Assembly: GCA_028684915.1 (NCBI GenBank)
Contig: JAQUEZ010000225.1
Coordinates: 1 to 9,729, forward strand
DNA from: Desulfobulbus sp.
GTDB lineage: Bacteria; Desulfobacterota; Desulfobulbia; Desulfobulbales; Desulfobulbaceae
Reading direction: 5' to 3'
Length of the DNA stretch: 9,729 bases
Part shown: positions 1 to 6,355 of the stretch, piece by piece
Numbering within the stretch: the stretch's first letter is position 1
Layout: each line of letters starts with the position of its first letter
Notes under the pieces: generated by a model
What the model was told of the DNA's origin: nothing
Databases searched by the model: none
What the model saw: the letters and a program-made list of their open reading frames with translations, nothing else
Program-made: the position numbers and the translations under genes

Positions 1-163
1 CAAGACAAATTTGCAAAAGGCGAGCTGCCCAAGGACGGCGAATCATGAAGACCAGCAGCAAGAACAAACAAAACAGCACCGCCAAAGAATTGCCGTTCCG
101 ATAGAAATGCATGCCCAGCATGATGATGCTTAAGGTAGGCCACAGGAGGGAGAGTATACCCAT
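1..163 (-). CDS. Small membrane protein, N-terminal fragment (runs off window)
   Basis: Reading leftward from the ATG at 163-161 gives 54 uninterrupted residues to the window edge, so the gene is partial. The peptide begins MGILSLLWPTLSIIMLGMHF and has two hydrophobic stretches, about residues 3-18 and 27-41. A short polar link containing YRNGN lies between them, and a basic segment IRRPWAARLLQ follows the second. That pattern fits a small multi-pass inner-membrane protein with a cytoplasmic basic loop. An in-frame GTG directly upstream (166-164) is an alternative start, and an in-frame TGA lies 12 nt further up. I see no good ribosome binding site for either start. It is divergent from the CBS/HPP unit. 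I do not recognise the family with certainty and assign no function. The plus-strand reading of the same bases gives only a short polar tail and is less convincing. Confidence 0.55.
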   Translation of the reverse strand, partial: MGILSLLWPTLSIIMLGMHFYRNGNSLAVLFCLFLLLVFMIRRPWAARLLQICL

Positions 164-488
164 CACGCTAATTTTTCAATGCGCTGTTTAGTGAAGTTTT
201 GTCCATTCGGTACATCTGCCATACCCGCCGTCGAGTTGCTTGATCCTCGCTGAGATCATCAACCATCTCTTTTCGTAACTGATCCGAAAAAAAATCAAAC
301 TCTTCATACCTGAAGGATGGTTTTGCCTAATCGAAGCGCCTTTCGCGCCATCTTTTTCAGCCAATCCACAACCTGCGTGCAACGGACTCAACCAGTTTTA
401 TTTTTTTGTTAACTATATTTTTGGGAAAAAGATACTACTTTAATTTCTAGCTACAATACACATCTACCATCAATATTTGTTGATAAAA

Positions 489-529
489 TTGACTCAGATC
501 AAATAATAATAAATCTTAGGAACTATATT
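489..529 (+). promoter_or_regulatory. CRP/FNR-type operator and -10 box ahead of the CBS/HPP unit
   Basis: The sequence TTGACTCAGATCAA at 489-502 is an imperfect inverted repeat. It matches the FNR-type pattern TTGAT-N4-ATCAA with one mismatch. A TATATT hexamer at 524-529 lies with its centre 31 nt from the operator centre, which is the spacing of a class II activator site (operator centred near -41.5). The predicted transcript would start near 537. The regulator cannot be named from the site alone; HcpR, Dnr and Fnr families all use TTGA half-sites. Gene content favours an NO-responsive member such as HcpR. Confidence 0.65.
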
Positions 530-539
530 TATATTAATA

Positions 540-555
540 ATTATTTGCAAATAAT
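540..555. repeat. Perfect 16-bp palindrome in the CBS leader
   Basis: ATTATTTGCAAATAAT is fully self-complementary. It lies just after the predicted transcription start (near 537) and just before the GGAG ribosome binding site at 562-565. It could be an operator for a repressor or a leader hairpin. It is AT-rich in an AT-rich region, so chance is possible, though 16 perfect bases in this position is notable. Confidence 0.5.
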
Positions 556-576
556 AGAAATGGAGAATAGTTATCA

Positions 577-1194
577 ATGGCACAATCCAAAACAACATGC
601 TGTACCACAATTGATATCTCGGAGTTAGACGTGATTGCGGCCATGAAGGAACTCCAAGGATACATTGATATCAGCCCCGGAGATTTCAAAGAGGTGTTCC
701 AAATCGCTTATGCCCATGCGATGCAACGAATCATGGAATCGCGCACTGCCGGGGACATAATGACCACCCCGGCACATTGTCTGCAAGCAGGCATGGATCT
801 GGTGCAAGCCGCAAAGTTTTTGGCTGACAAACAGTTCTCGGGCGCACCTGTGATCGATGAGTCCGGAAAAATTGTCGGCGTGCTTTCGGAAAAGGATTTT
901 CTTGCCAGAATGGGCATTGGCAATCCTGCCTCCTTCATGCAGATCGTCGCTCATTGCCTGACAAACAAGGGATGCATGGGCATGACCCTGCGGAATCATG
1001 CCGTTTGGGAGGTCATGAGTACACCACCGATCACTTCGACACCGGATATCGCAATGGATGCCATTTCGGCGCTGTTCGTTGAGAAGCAAATTAACCGCTT
1101 ACCAATCATCGACCCCGAGGGGCGACCCGTGGGAATCGTAACGCGCACCGATCTTGTGCAATCGTATTGCATACCCGAGGGAGGTTGTGCATGA
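577..1194 (+). CDS. CBS-domain pair protein
   Basis: A 205-residue soluble protein with two CBS modules. The first covers about residues 56-112 (AGDIMTTP..., then GAPVIDESGKIVGVLSEKDFL) and the second about 143-197 (VWEVMSTPPITSTPD..., then RLPIIDPEGRPVGIVTRTDL). Tandem CBS modules form a Bateman domain that usually binds adenosine nucleotides and switches the activity of a partner. A helical N-terminal segment (about 12-52) precedes them and contains a CC pair at residues 8-9; I do not recognise it as a named domain. The start is the ATG at 577 with GGAG at 562-565. The stop overlaps the ATG of the HPP gene by 4 nt (ATGA), so the two are probably translationally coupled. In other bacteria CBS pairs are found fused to HPP membrane domains; here they are separate polypeptides. 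The likely role is to gate the HPP protein, which is inferred from the coupling. Confidence 0.9.
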   Translation: MAQSKTTCCTTIDISELDVIAAMKELQGYIDISPGDFKEVFQIAYAHAMQRIMESRTAGDIMTTPAHCLQAGMDLVQAAKFLADKQFSGAPVIDESGKIVGVLSEKDFLARMGIGNPASFMQIVAHCLTNKGCMGMTLRNHAVWEVMSTPPITSTPDIAMDAISALFVEKQINRLPIIDPEGRPVGIVTRTDLVQSYCIPEGGCA

Positions 1195-1727
1195 ATTACT
1201 GGCAGAAGATGAAGGGCAATGGCCAAAGTCCTCCTCGAGTGAGCTTTGTTGAGGTATGCTGGTCCTGGATTGGTAGTTTTATCGGTATATCTGCCGTTGC
1301 TCTTTTGCACTACAGGCTCGTGGATAAAAATGGGTTGCTCATGCTTATTGGCTCGTTTGGTGCCTCGGCCGTACTCATTTATGGCGCAATTCGCAGCCCG
1401 CTCGCCCAACCAAGGAACTTACTCGGCGGCCATATTCTTTCCGCTTTCATTGGAGTGACTGCATCGCAATGGTTGGGTGGCCAACCCTGGCTAGCAGCAG
1501 CTGTCGCCGTTTCCACCTCAATTGCGTTGATGCATCTCACTAAGACACTTCACCCACCAGGAGGTGCCACGGCACTGATCGCTGTGATTGGAGGCGATAG
1601 CGTGCATAATCTGGGATATTTCTATGTCCTGATGCCAGCAGCCTTAGGGGCGGGAGTGATGCTTATTGTTGCACTTCTCGTAAATAACATCCCAAAGACT
1701 CGAAGATATCCAGAGTTTTGGCTGTAA
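1191..1727 (+). CDS. HPP-family integral membrane protein (possible nitrite transporter)
   Basis: A 178-residue membrane protein with the family signature HPPGG at residues 121-125, in the context KTLHPPGGATALIAVIGG. The preceding conserved segment SPLAQPRNLLGGH is at 69-81. Hydrophobic segments lie near residues 22-41, 48-67, 78-97, 99-116, 126-136 and 143-164. HPP members in cyanobacteria and plant chloroplasts have been reported as nitrite transporters, which suits this nitrogen-oxide neighbourhood, but the substrate here is an inference. The start is the ATG at 1191, with AGGGAGG at 1178-1184 inside the end of the CBS gene. A longer TTG-start reading from 1167 is less likely. The gene is one transcription unit with the CBS protein, under the CRP/FNR-type promoter at 489-529. 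No clear intrinsic terminator follows. Confidence 0.88.
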   Translation: MNYWQKMKGNGQSPPRVSFVEVCWSWIGSFIGISAVALLHYRLVDKNGLLMLIGSFGASAVLIYGAIRSPLAQPRNLLGGHILSAFIGVTASQWLGGQPWLAAAVAVSTSIALMHLTKTLHPPGGATALIAVIGGDSVHNLGYFYVLMPAALGAGVMLIVALLVNNIPKTRRYPEFWL

Positions 1728-1740
1728 GGCAAAGTATGCG

Positions 1741-1883
1741 GTGAGTGATCATGTCATTTTTCATCGGAAAAAATACTTTTTGATCTAGGTCAAAGTCCCA
1801 TTGCAATAAAGAATGTAAGGTGCAGGCTAATCGTTCAACAACAATTTTGAACGCGACGCTAAAACCCATACAAGGAGGACTCA
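1741..1883 (+). promoter_or_regulatory. Duplicated promoter, copy A (drives the 311-aa DUF1566 gene)
   Basis: This leader aligns nearly along its whole length with the leader of hcp (2902-3046), at a constant offset of about 1161 nt. Shared blocks include ATCGGAAAAA (1763 onward), a T-run, the operator TTGATCTAGGTCAA (1780-1793), CAAAGT, GTAAGGT (1815-1821), CTAAT, GTTCAA, GCGAC and the ribosome binding site CAAGGAG (1871-1877). The operator matches TTGAT-N4-ATCAA with one mismatch, and it also fits the HcpR-type pattern TTGACC-N2-GGTCAA, as I recall it, with one mismatch. The likely -10 is TGTAAG (1814-1819), placed as expected for a class II activator site. GTTCAA and TTGAAC at 1833-1852 form an extra inverted repeat that copy B does not keep. 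Confidence 0.75.
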
Positions 1884-2819
1884 ATGGGTCTATTTAAAAA
1901 ATTGCTGTTAACAGGTGCACCTGCCATCGACTGGGAAATGACCCCGGAGTTCACCTTCGGCACCTATGAGAGTTGGGGGGGAGCGGAACGAGTACGCAGT
2001 AATAAAGAGCGCGCCTACTATTTTTTTATCGACGCCTGGGACGAGGTACCCAAATTGTGCTTGATGGAACGGGGAATCAAGCATGCCCGAGTGGTTGCTG
2101 AAATTCTAGCCCCTGCCGAAATGGTGCAACAGTGCGTCAATGAGCAAGGCAAGGTAGCATTTTTTGAACGGAGCCATCCCATCAACGAGCAACTGAAGAA
2201 ATGGCTGCTCGCCAATATCATCGAAAGCGACGACGACACAATGGTGATTCCGATGGAGAGTCCAGTGGGCAAGTCATTGGACGAAACCGGTCTTCCGGGG
2301 CGGTACACTGAACTTTCCTTGCCGACGACGGTAGAATTGCCCCATGAACCGGCGGAACTGAGTGAGGAAGATGTGGTCGAACTGATATCGCAGTATAATT
2401 TTGTCGAGCAGGAACGCAACCCCCAGGGAACCTTCTCCCACGCCCTGGTTGACAATGGCGATGTATTGACCGTAACCGACAAGGCAACAGGCCTGATGTG
2501 GCAGCGAGCCGGGACAGATATCATGAGCAACCGCTCGATGAAGCGAGAAGTGGCAAGGATCAATAAAGAACAGTTTGCCGGTTATGCCGACTGGCGCCTG
2601 CCCTCCATGGCAGAAGCCCTTTCGCTACTGGAAAACGAGAAAATGGCCAACGACCAGTATTTGCACCGTTGTTTCTCCGACGAACAGCCTTTTGTCTTTG
2701 TTGATGCCATCAGGAAGCCGGGCGGGCAATGGTTCGTTGATTATAAACAGGGACGGGCGTTCTGGTCGTCCGGGACAATTCCCGGCGGTTTTGGCCGATT
2801 ATGCCGGAAAGATAAATAA
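1884..2819 (+). CDS. Uncharacterised DUF1566-domain protein sharing the hcp promoter
   Basis: A 311-residue protein with no signal peptide or membrane segment, so probably cytoplasmic. The C-terminal part, about residues 192-309, is a DUF1566 (Lcl C-terminal-like) domain, seen in VTDKATGLMWQRAG, then YADWRLPSMAEALSLLE, FVFVDA, and RAFWSSG with a closing GRLCRK. The N-terminal part (about 12-120) contains WEMTPEFTFGTYESWGGAERV, then YYFFIDAWDEVPKLCLMERG and VRVVAE-like hydrophobic strands. I do not recognise it as a named domain. An acidic, proline-containing linker (about 114-165) joins the two parts. The start is the ATG at 1884 with AAGGAGG at 1872-1878. It stands alone between two promoters. 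Because its promoter is a copy of the hcp promoter, it is very probably induced with hcp under nitrosative stress. DUF1566 domains are related to the C-terminal domain of a Legionella collagen-like adhesin, but a cytoplasmic role is unknown. Confidence 0.85.
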   Translation: MGLFKKLLLTGAPAIDWEMTPEFTFGTYESWGGAERVRSNKERAYYFFIDAWDEVPKLCLMERGIKHARVVAEILAPAEMVQQCVNEQGKVAFFERSHPINEQLKKWLLANIIESDDDTMVIPMESPVGKSLDETGLPGRYTELSLPTTVELPHEPAELSEEDVVELISQYNFVEQERNPQGTFSHALVDNGDVLTVTDKATGLMWQRAGTDIMSNRSMKREVARINKEQFAGYADWRLPSMAEALSLLENEKMANDQYLHRCFSDEQPFVFVDAIRKPGGQWFVDYKQGRAFWSSGTIPGGFGRLCRKDK

Positions 2820-2901
2820 CAGTGATGTAAAAGCTGATTGTAGGAAGCTGAATGCCGTATCTGGAAGTCACTTTTCAACACGCCTTATAGGGCAAAATAA
2901 T

Positions 2902-3046
2902 CGTAAGTGATTGTAATATTTATAATCGGAAAAATATTTTTTGATCCAAGGCAAAGTACCTTTACAACAAATAAAGTAAGGTAAAAACTAATTGTTCAAA
3001 AATAATGTCAAGCGCGACATAAAAACCAATGCAAGGAGAAAACGCC
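2902..3046 (+). promoter_or_regulatory. hcp: Duplicated promoter, copy B (drives hcp)
   Basis: This is the second copy of the leader described at 1741-1883. The operator position holds TTGATCCAAGGCAA (2941-2954). The left half-site TTGAT is perfect, but the right half is degenerate (GGCAA instead of ATCAA or GTCAA). The likely -10 is AGTAAG (2975-2980), at the same offset from the operator as in copy A. The ribosome binding site AAGGAG is at 3033-3038. The copy has diverged by scattered substitutions and single-base indels, so the duplication is not recent. Confidence 0.72.
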
Positions 3047-4678
3047 ATGTTTTGTAACCAGTGTGAACAGACAGCCAAGGGAACAGGTTGTAACATCGCC
3101 GGAGTGTGCGGCAAAAACGAGGAGGTCGCCGATCTCCAAGATCTTCTGATTCATGCTCTGCAGGGGCTTGCCCTCTTTGCGCAAGAAGGCCGAAAAAAAG
3201 GTATTATCGATGATGCCACCGATCTCTTTGCCTTGGAGGCCATCTTTTCCACCCTGACCAATGTCGATTTCGATCCGGATCGATTTGTGGTCCTGATCAA
3301 TAAAGCGGTCGAACTACGAGAGGTTATGAAGGCCAAAGTTGCAGCTTCTGGTGGCAAGACCGATTTCACTGAGGCCCCAGCCACCTTTATCCCAACCGGC
3401 TCCGTGACTGATCTTGCGACTCAGGGTGCAGCTCTGAAACTGATAGAGAACCTTGATAGCGATGTCAATATCCGTTCCCTTAAACAAACTCTGCTGTACG
3501 GCCTCAAAGGCATTGCCGCTTATGCCGATCACGCCGCCATCCTTGGCCAGAAAGACCCGGCCATCGCGGCCTTCTGTTACGAGGCGCTGGCCATCCTCCT
3601 CGTTCCTGGCCTGACCGTGGAGCAGTGCGTACCCGTAGCCATGAAGGCTGGCGAGATCAACTTACGCGCCATGGAGTTGCTCGATGCCGCCAACACTGGC
3701 ACCTACGGCCATCCGGTGCCGACCTCAGTGCCGCTGGGACATCGCAAGAACAAATGCATCCTCATCACCGGCCATGACCTCCATGACCTGGAGCTACTGC
3801 TCAAGCAGACCGAGGGCAAGGGCATCGACATCTACACCCACGGCGAAATGCTGCCCTGCCACGGCTATCCGGAGCTGAAGAAATACCCACATTTCTATGG
3901 TCACTTCGGCACCGCCTGGCAGAATCAGCACAAGGAATTTCCCAATTTTCCGGGGCCGATCCTGTTCACCACCAACTGCATCCAAAAACCGCGCGACGAC
4001 TACAAGGACCGGGTCTTCACCAACGGCCTGGTGGGTTGGCCCGGTGTAAAACACATTAACAACAAAGACTATTCCGCTGTGGTTGCAATGGCGCTCGCCA
4101 TGCCCGGCTTCACCGATGAAATTGACAACGACTCGGTACTGGTCGGTTTTGGCCGCAATGCCGTGCTCGGGGTGGCCGACAAGGTAATCGAGGCAGTCAA
4201 GTCGAAAGCGATCCGTCATTTTTTCCTGGTAGGCGGTTGCGACGGCGCTAAGCCCGGCCGGGATTATTTCACTAAATTTGTCGAACTGGTACCCAAGGAT
4301 TGTGTGGTGCTGACGCTCGCCTGCGGCAAGTTCCGTTTCTTTGACCAAAAACTGGGCGATATTGGAGGTATCCCTCGTCTGCTCGATGTCGGTCAGTGCA
4401 ACGATTCCTACTCCGCTATCCAGATTGCAGTGGCCTTGGCCAAAGCCTTTGACTGCGGCGTCAACGACCTGCCGCTGTCCATGATCATTTCATGGTATGA
4501 GCAGAAGGCGGTGGCCGTGCTCCTGACCCTGTTGTATCTCGGCATCAAGGATATCCGTCTCGGACCGTCACTGCCAGCCTTCATTACCCCGGCGGTGCTG
4601 CAGTTCCTGGTTGACACTTTTGATATCAAACCCATCGCCGCTAATCCCGAGGATGACCTGAAAGCGATCCTCGGATAA
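3047..4678 (+). CDS. hcp: Hybrid cluster protein (Hcp, NO / hydroxylamine reductase), class I
   Basis: A 543-residue Hcp of normal length. The N-terminus has the class I cysteine pattern C3-x2-C6-x8-C15-x5-C21 (MFCNQCEQTAKGTGCNIAGVC split across the motif), which binds the conventional Fe-S cluster. All expected ligands of the Fe-S-O hybrid cluster are visible by comparison with the Desulfovibrio protein: His243 (TGHD), Glu267 (THGEMLPC), Cys311 (TTNCIQ), Cys398 (VGGCDGAKPGRDYF), Cys426 (LACGKFRF), Cys451 (GQCNDSYSA) and Glu485 (WYEQKA). Hcp is a cytoplasmic enzyme that reduces hydroxylamine and, with high affinity, NO. I chose the ATG at 3047 because AAGGAG sits 8 nt upstream; an upstream ATG at 3029 would add six residues and bury the binding site. 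No hcr reductase gene is adjacent, as is usual for class I forms, so an external donor such as the ferredoxin at 8847-9038 is plausible. Confidence 0.97.
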   Translation: MFCNQCEQTAKGTGCNIAGVCGKNEEVADLQDLLIHALQGLALFAQEGRKKGIIDDATDLFALEAIFSTLTNVDFDPDRFVVLINKAVELREVMKAKVAASGGKTDFTEAPATFIPTGSVTDLATQGAALKLIENLDSDVNIRSLKQTLLYGLKGIAAYADHAAILGQKDPAIAAFCYEALAILLVPGLTVEQCVPVAMKAGEINLRAMELLDAANTGTYGHPVPTSVPLGHRKNKCILITGHDLHDLELLLKQTEGKGIDIYTHGEMLPCHGYPELKKYPHFYGHFGTAWQNQHKEFPNFPGPILFTTNCIQKPRDDYKDRVFTNGLVGWPGVKHINNKDYSAVVAMALAMPGFTDEIDNDSVLVGFGRNAVLGVADKVIEAVKSKAIRHFFLVGGCDGAKPGRDYFTKFVELVPKDCVVLTLACGKFRFFDQKLGDIGGIPRLLDVGQCNDSYSAIQIAVALAKAFDCGVNDLPLSMIISWYEQKAVAVLLTLLYLGIKDIRLGPSLPAFITPAVLQFLVDTFDIKPIAANPEDDLKAILG

Positions 4679-4707
4679 TTCGTTTCGTTCGTTTCAATGC
4701 CTACCAC

Positions 4708-4729
4708 CCCCTCACGATTCGGTGAGGGG
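4708..4729 (+). terminator. Hairpin after hcp
   Basis: CCCCTCAC (4708-4715) pairs perfectly with GTGAGGGG (4722-4729) around a 6-nt loop, 30 nt past the hcp stop. The downstream TGTTCGCTCC is only weakly T-rich, so termination may be partial. It separates the single hcp gene from the following long gene run. Confidence 0.6.
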
Positions 4730-4913
4730 TGTTCGCTCCACAAAATACAAGGGATAATCGCAAGATTTTTTTCATACCCCCAATTTCAACACGGTTGCGC
4801 CAGCATGGACACTCCGGAGCCCTGAAGGGAAACAGGACGTTCCCTTTACATTTCGCTTTAAACAATACGTAACTAAAAGGATTGAAAACACTTAATCACA
4901 GGAGATAATCGCA
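4730..4913 (+). promoter_or_regulatory. Probable promoter region of the DUF6448-ric-PAS-DUF488-DUF1566 run
   Basis: This 184-bp gap follows the hcp hairpin and precedes a new run of plus-strand genes, so a promoter is expected here. I see no good TTGA...TCAA operator of the kind found upstream of the CBS, DUF1566 and hcp genes. There is a perfect inverted repeat AAGGGAA (4825-4831) / TTCCCTT (4840-4846) with an 8-nt loop, and the palindrome CTCCGGAG (4812-4819). The 11-mer GATAATCGCAA occurs twice, at 4753-4763 and at 4904-4914 over the start codon of the next gene. The -35/-10 boxes cannot be assigned with confidence. Confidence 0.35.
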
Positions 4914-5543
4914 ATGAAATCAATCAACCAGGTTGTATTCATGATAGTTGCTGCCGTATGGTTCGGTCTGCTGGTCACCCCGCAATTTGCAGCAGCCCAC
5001 TGCGATACGCTGGACGGGCCGGTTATCAAAGATGCCCGATCTGCGCTGGAGAAAAAAGATATTACACCCGTACTCAAATGGGTGCAGACAAAGGATGAGG
5101 CCCAACTGCAAAAGGTTTTCAAGCAGGCCTTAGTGGCAGCCAAGAAAGGAACGAAGGATCAAGAACAAAGCGAACACCATTTCTTCGAGACATTGGTGAA
5201 GATCCATAGGGCTGGAGAGGGCGCCCCCTTCACCGGTCTTAAACCTGCCGGTGAGGTGGAACCCGTCATCGTCGCTGCCGATACGGCGCTTGTCAGTGAT
5301 TCGGCTGAAGAACTGATCAAGCTGGTGACGGACTCAGTTGCAAAAGGTGTCCATGAACGGCACAGCCGTGCGGTAGAACTTTACAAGCATAAGGACGAGA
5401 GCGTTGAAGCCGGCCGCAAATACGTAGAAGCCTATGTAGAGTACACTCACTACGTGGAACGTCTTCAACAGGATGCCGAAGGGCACGCTGCTCACCATCA
5501 GGAACCAGCCGGTAAAAGTACCGTAAAGAAACATGCGCATTGA
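4914..5543 (+). CDS. Secreted DUF6448-family protein with His-rich C-terminus
   Basis: A 209-residue exported protein. Residues 1-28 form a Sec-type signal peptide (hydrophobic core VVFMIVAAVWFGLLV, cleavage likely after the AAA at 26-28), so the mature protein starts HCDTLDGPVI and is probably periplasmic. The mature part resembles DUF6448 proteins, with conserved-looking segments AHCDTLDGPV, FFETLVKIHRAGEGAPFTGL (about 90-109) and ESVEAGRKYVEAYVEYTHYVE (about 162-182). The predicted fold is mostly helical. The tail (191-209) is rich in His (H191, H194, H195, H207, H209), and more His pairs lie at 88-89 and 147/150, which suggests metal binding. The start at 4914 has AGGAG at 4900-4904. It leads a run of stress-related genes, 69 nt ahead of ric. 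No biochemical function is known to me; a metal-binding role is inferred. Confidence 0.82.
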   Translation: MKSINQVVFMIVAAVWFGLLVTPQFAAAHCDTLDGPVIKDARSALEKKDITPVLKWVQTKDEAQLQKVFKQALVAAKKGTKDQEQSEHHFFETLVKIHRAGEGAPFTGLKPAGEVEPVIVAADTALVSDSAEELIKLVTDSVAKGVHERHSRAVELYKHKDESVEAGRKYVEAYVEYTHYVERLQQDAEGHAAHHQEPAGKSTVKKHAH

Positions 5544-5612
5544 ACACAGGCCTGAATTCAAGTCGTAGTGGTATAACGTCCAGTACTCCATAATTTTCAA
5601 AAGGTGACGAGT

Positions 5613-6326
5613 ATGCAGCAATCAACAATAGGAAATACAACTATCGGTGAGATTGTCGCTGCCGATTTCAGGACCGCCAAAGTTTTTGAAACCAAAGGAA
5701 TCGATTTTTGCTGCGGTGGCAAGGTTGCACTCGCGACAATCTGCACTGAAAAAGGACTCGATCTCGCCACGATAACGAGGGAGTTGGAGGTCGTGCAGAG
5801 TGAACCTGCTGATCGGAGCCAGAATTATTCATCATGGACGCTGCCGTTTCTAGCCGACTATATCGTCAATACTCACCATACGTATCTGAAAGAAAATGAT
5901 GCGCAAATCGCTGCCTATGCCCGAAAGATCGCCGGCGTCCATGGAGCTCGTCATCCTGAGGTAATCCAAATTGCCGCAATCTTTGACAAGATAACCACCG
6001 ATATGACCGCCCATCTGAAGGAAGAAGAAGAGATTTTCTTTCCAGCTCTCAAGCGAGCCGATGCGGCCAAAATATCCGGCACCACACCAGACGCAAAGGA
6101 TCGGAAAATTATTCGGGCGTCCCTTCTCAGGCTGCATCGTGAACACGAGGAGATCGGTGACGCAGTCCACTTGATCCGTCATCTCTCCAAAGAGTATGCG
6201 ATCCCTGGCGATGTCTGTAACACCTTTATGGTTACCTACCAAAAACTCAAGGAGTTCGAGGACGACCTCCACAAGCATGTCCACCTAGAGAACAACATTC
6301 TCTTTCCGAAAGCTGCAGATCTCTAG
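5613..6326 (+). CDS. ric: RIC-family di-iron protein, Fe-S cluster repair (YtfE/ScdA type)
   Basis: A 237-residue protein with the two-part RIC layout. The N-terminal ScdA_N domain (about 1-62) has the diagnostic DFCCGG motif at residues 31-36. The C-terminal hemerythrin-like four-helix domain (about 75-235) carries the expected di-iron ligands: His88 or His89 (NTHHTYLKE), His134 and Glu138 (HLKEEEEIFFP), His175/His178 (LHREHEEIG), and His222 with Glu226 (HKHVHLENNILFP). RIC proteins are cytoplasmic and restore Fe-S clusters damaged by NO or oxidants. I chose the ATG at 5613 over the GTG at 5604 because AAGGTG (5601-5606) serves as ribosome binding site for it and overlaps that GTG. The family start MxxSTIG also fits. 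It lies between the DUF6448 gene and the PAS gene (29 nt downstream), consistent with one operon. Confidence 0.95.
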   Translation: MQQSTIGNTTIGEIVAADFRTAKVFETKGIDFCCGGKVALATICTEKGLDLATITRELEVVQSEPADRSQNYSSWTLPFLADYIVNTHHTYLKENDAQIAAYARKIAGVHGARHPEVIQIAAIFDKITTDMTAHLKEEEEIFFPALKRADAAKISGTTPDAKDRKIIRASLLRLHREHEEIGDAVHLIRHLSKEYAIPGDVCNTFMVTYQKLKEFEDDLHKHVHLENNILFPKAADL

Positions 6327-6355
6327 TCCTCATTGGTTCAATTGGAGAAAACGAC

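Larger units (their letters stand above)
164..576. other. Divergent intergenic spacer, AT-rich in its right half
   Basis: This 413-bp gap separates the minus-strand membrane protein from the CBS gene. The left half (about 164-390) is of ordinary base composition. It holds only a 67-codon minus-strand frame with a TTG start, no clear ribosome binding site and no recognisable motif, so I do not call a gene there. The right half (about 395-560) is strongly AT-rich and looks regulatory. It contains an everted pair ATCAA (469-473) / TTGAT (480-484) separated by 6 nt, then the CRP/FNR-type site, -10 box and palindrome listed separately. Confidence 0.7.

Noticed and set aside
1..108. Plus-strand tail ending at 48 (QDKFAKGELPKDGES) and a 19-codon frame starting at 45
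   Set aside because: Too short and low in information. The opposite strand gives a coherent membrane-protein N-terminus over the same bases.
241..263. TTGATC ... ATCAA-like inverted repeat in the left half of the spacer
   Set aside because: The spacing between half-sites is far longer than the 4 nt of a CRP/FNR-type operator.
188..391. 67-codon minus-strand frame in the divergent spacer
   Set aside because: TTG start, no clear ribosome binding site, and no recognisable motif or composition of a real protein. It is left as non-coding.
996..1409. 137-codon minus-strand frame across the CBS/HPP junction
   Set aside because: It lies opposite two recognisable families and shows no family signature of its own; a shadow frame.
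2820..2901. Possible terminator after the 311-aa DUF1566 gene (AGTGA ... TCACT followed by TTTT)
   Set aside because: The arms are only 5 nt and nearly 45 nt apart with no convincing inner pairing.
3794..4348. 184-codon minus-strand frame inside hcp
   Set aside because: It is opposite the catalytic half of Hcp, where all cluster ligands are conserved on the plus strand; a shadow frame.
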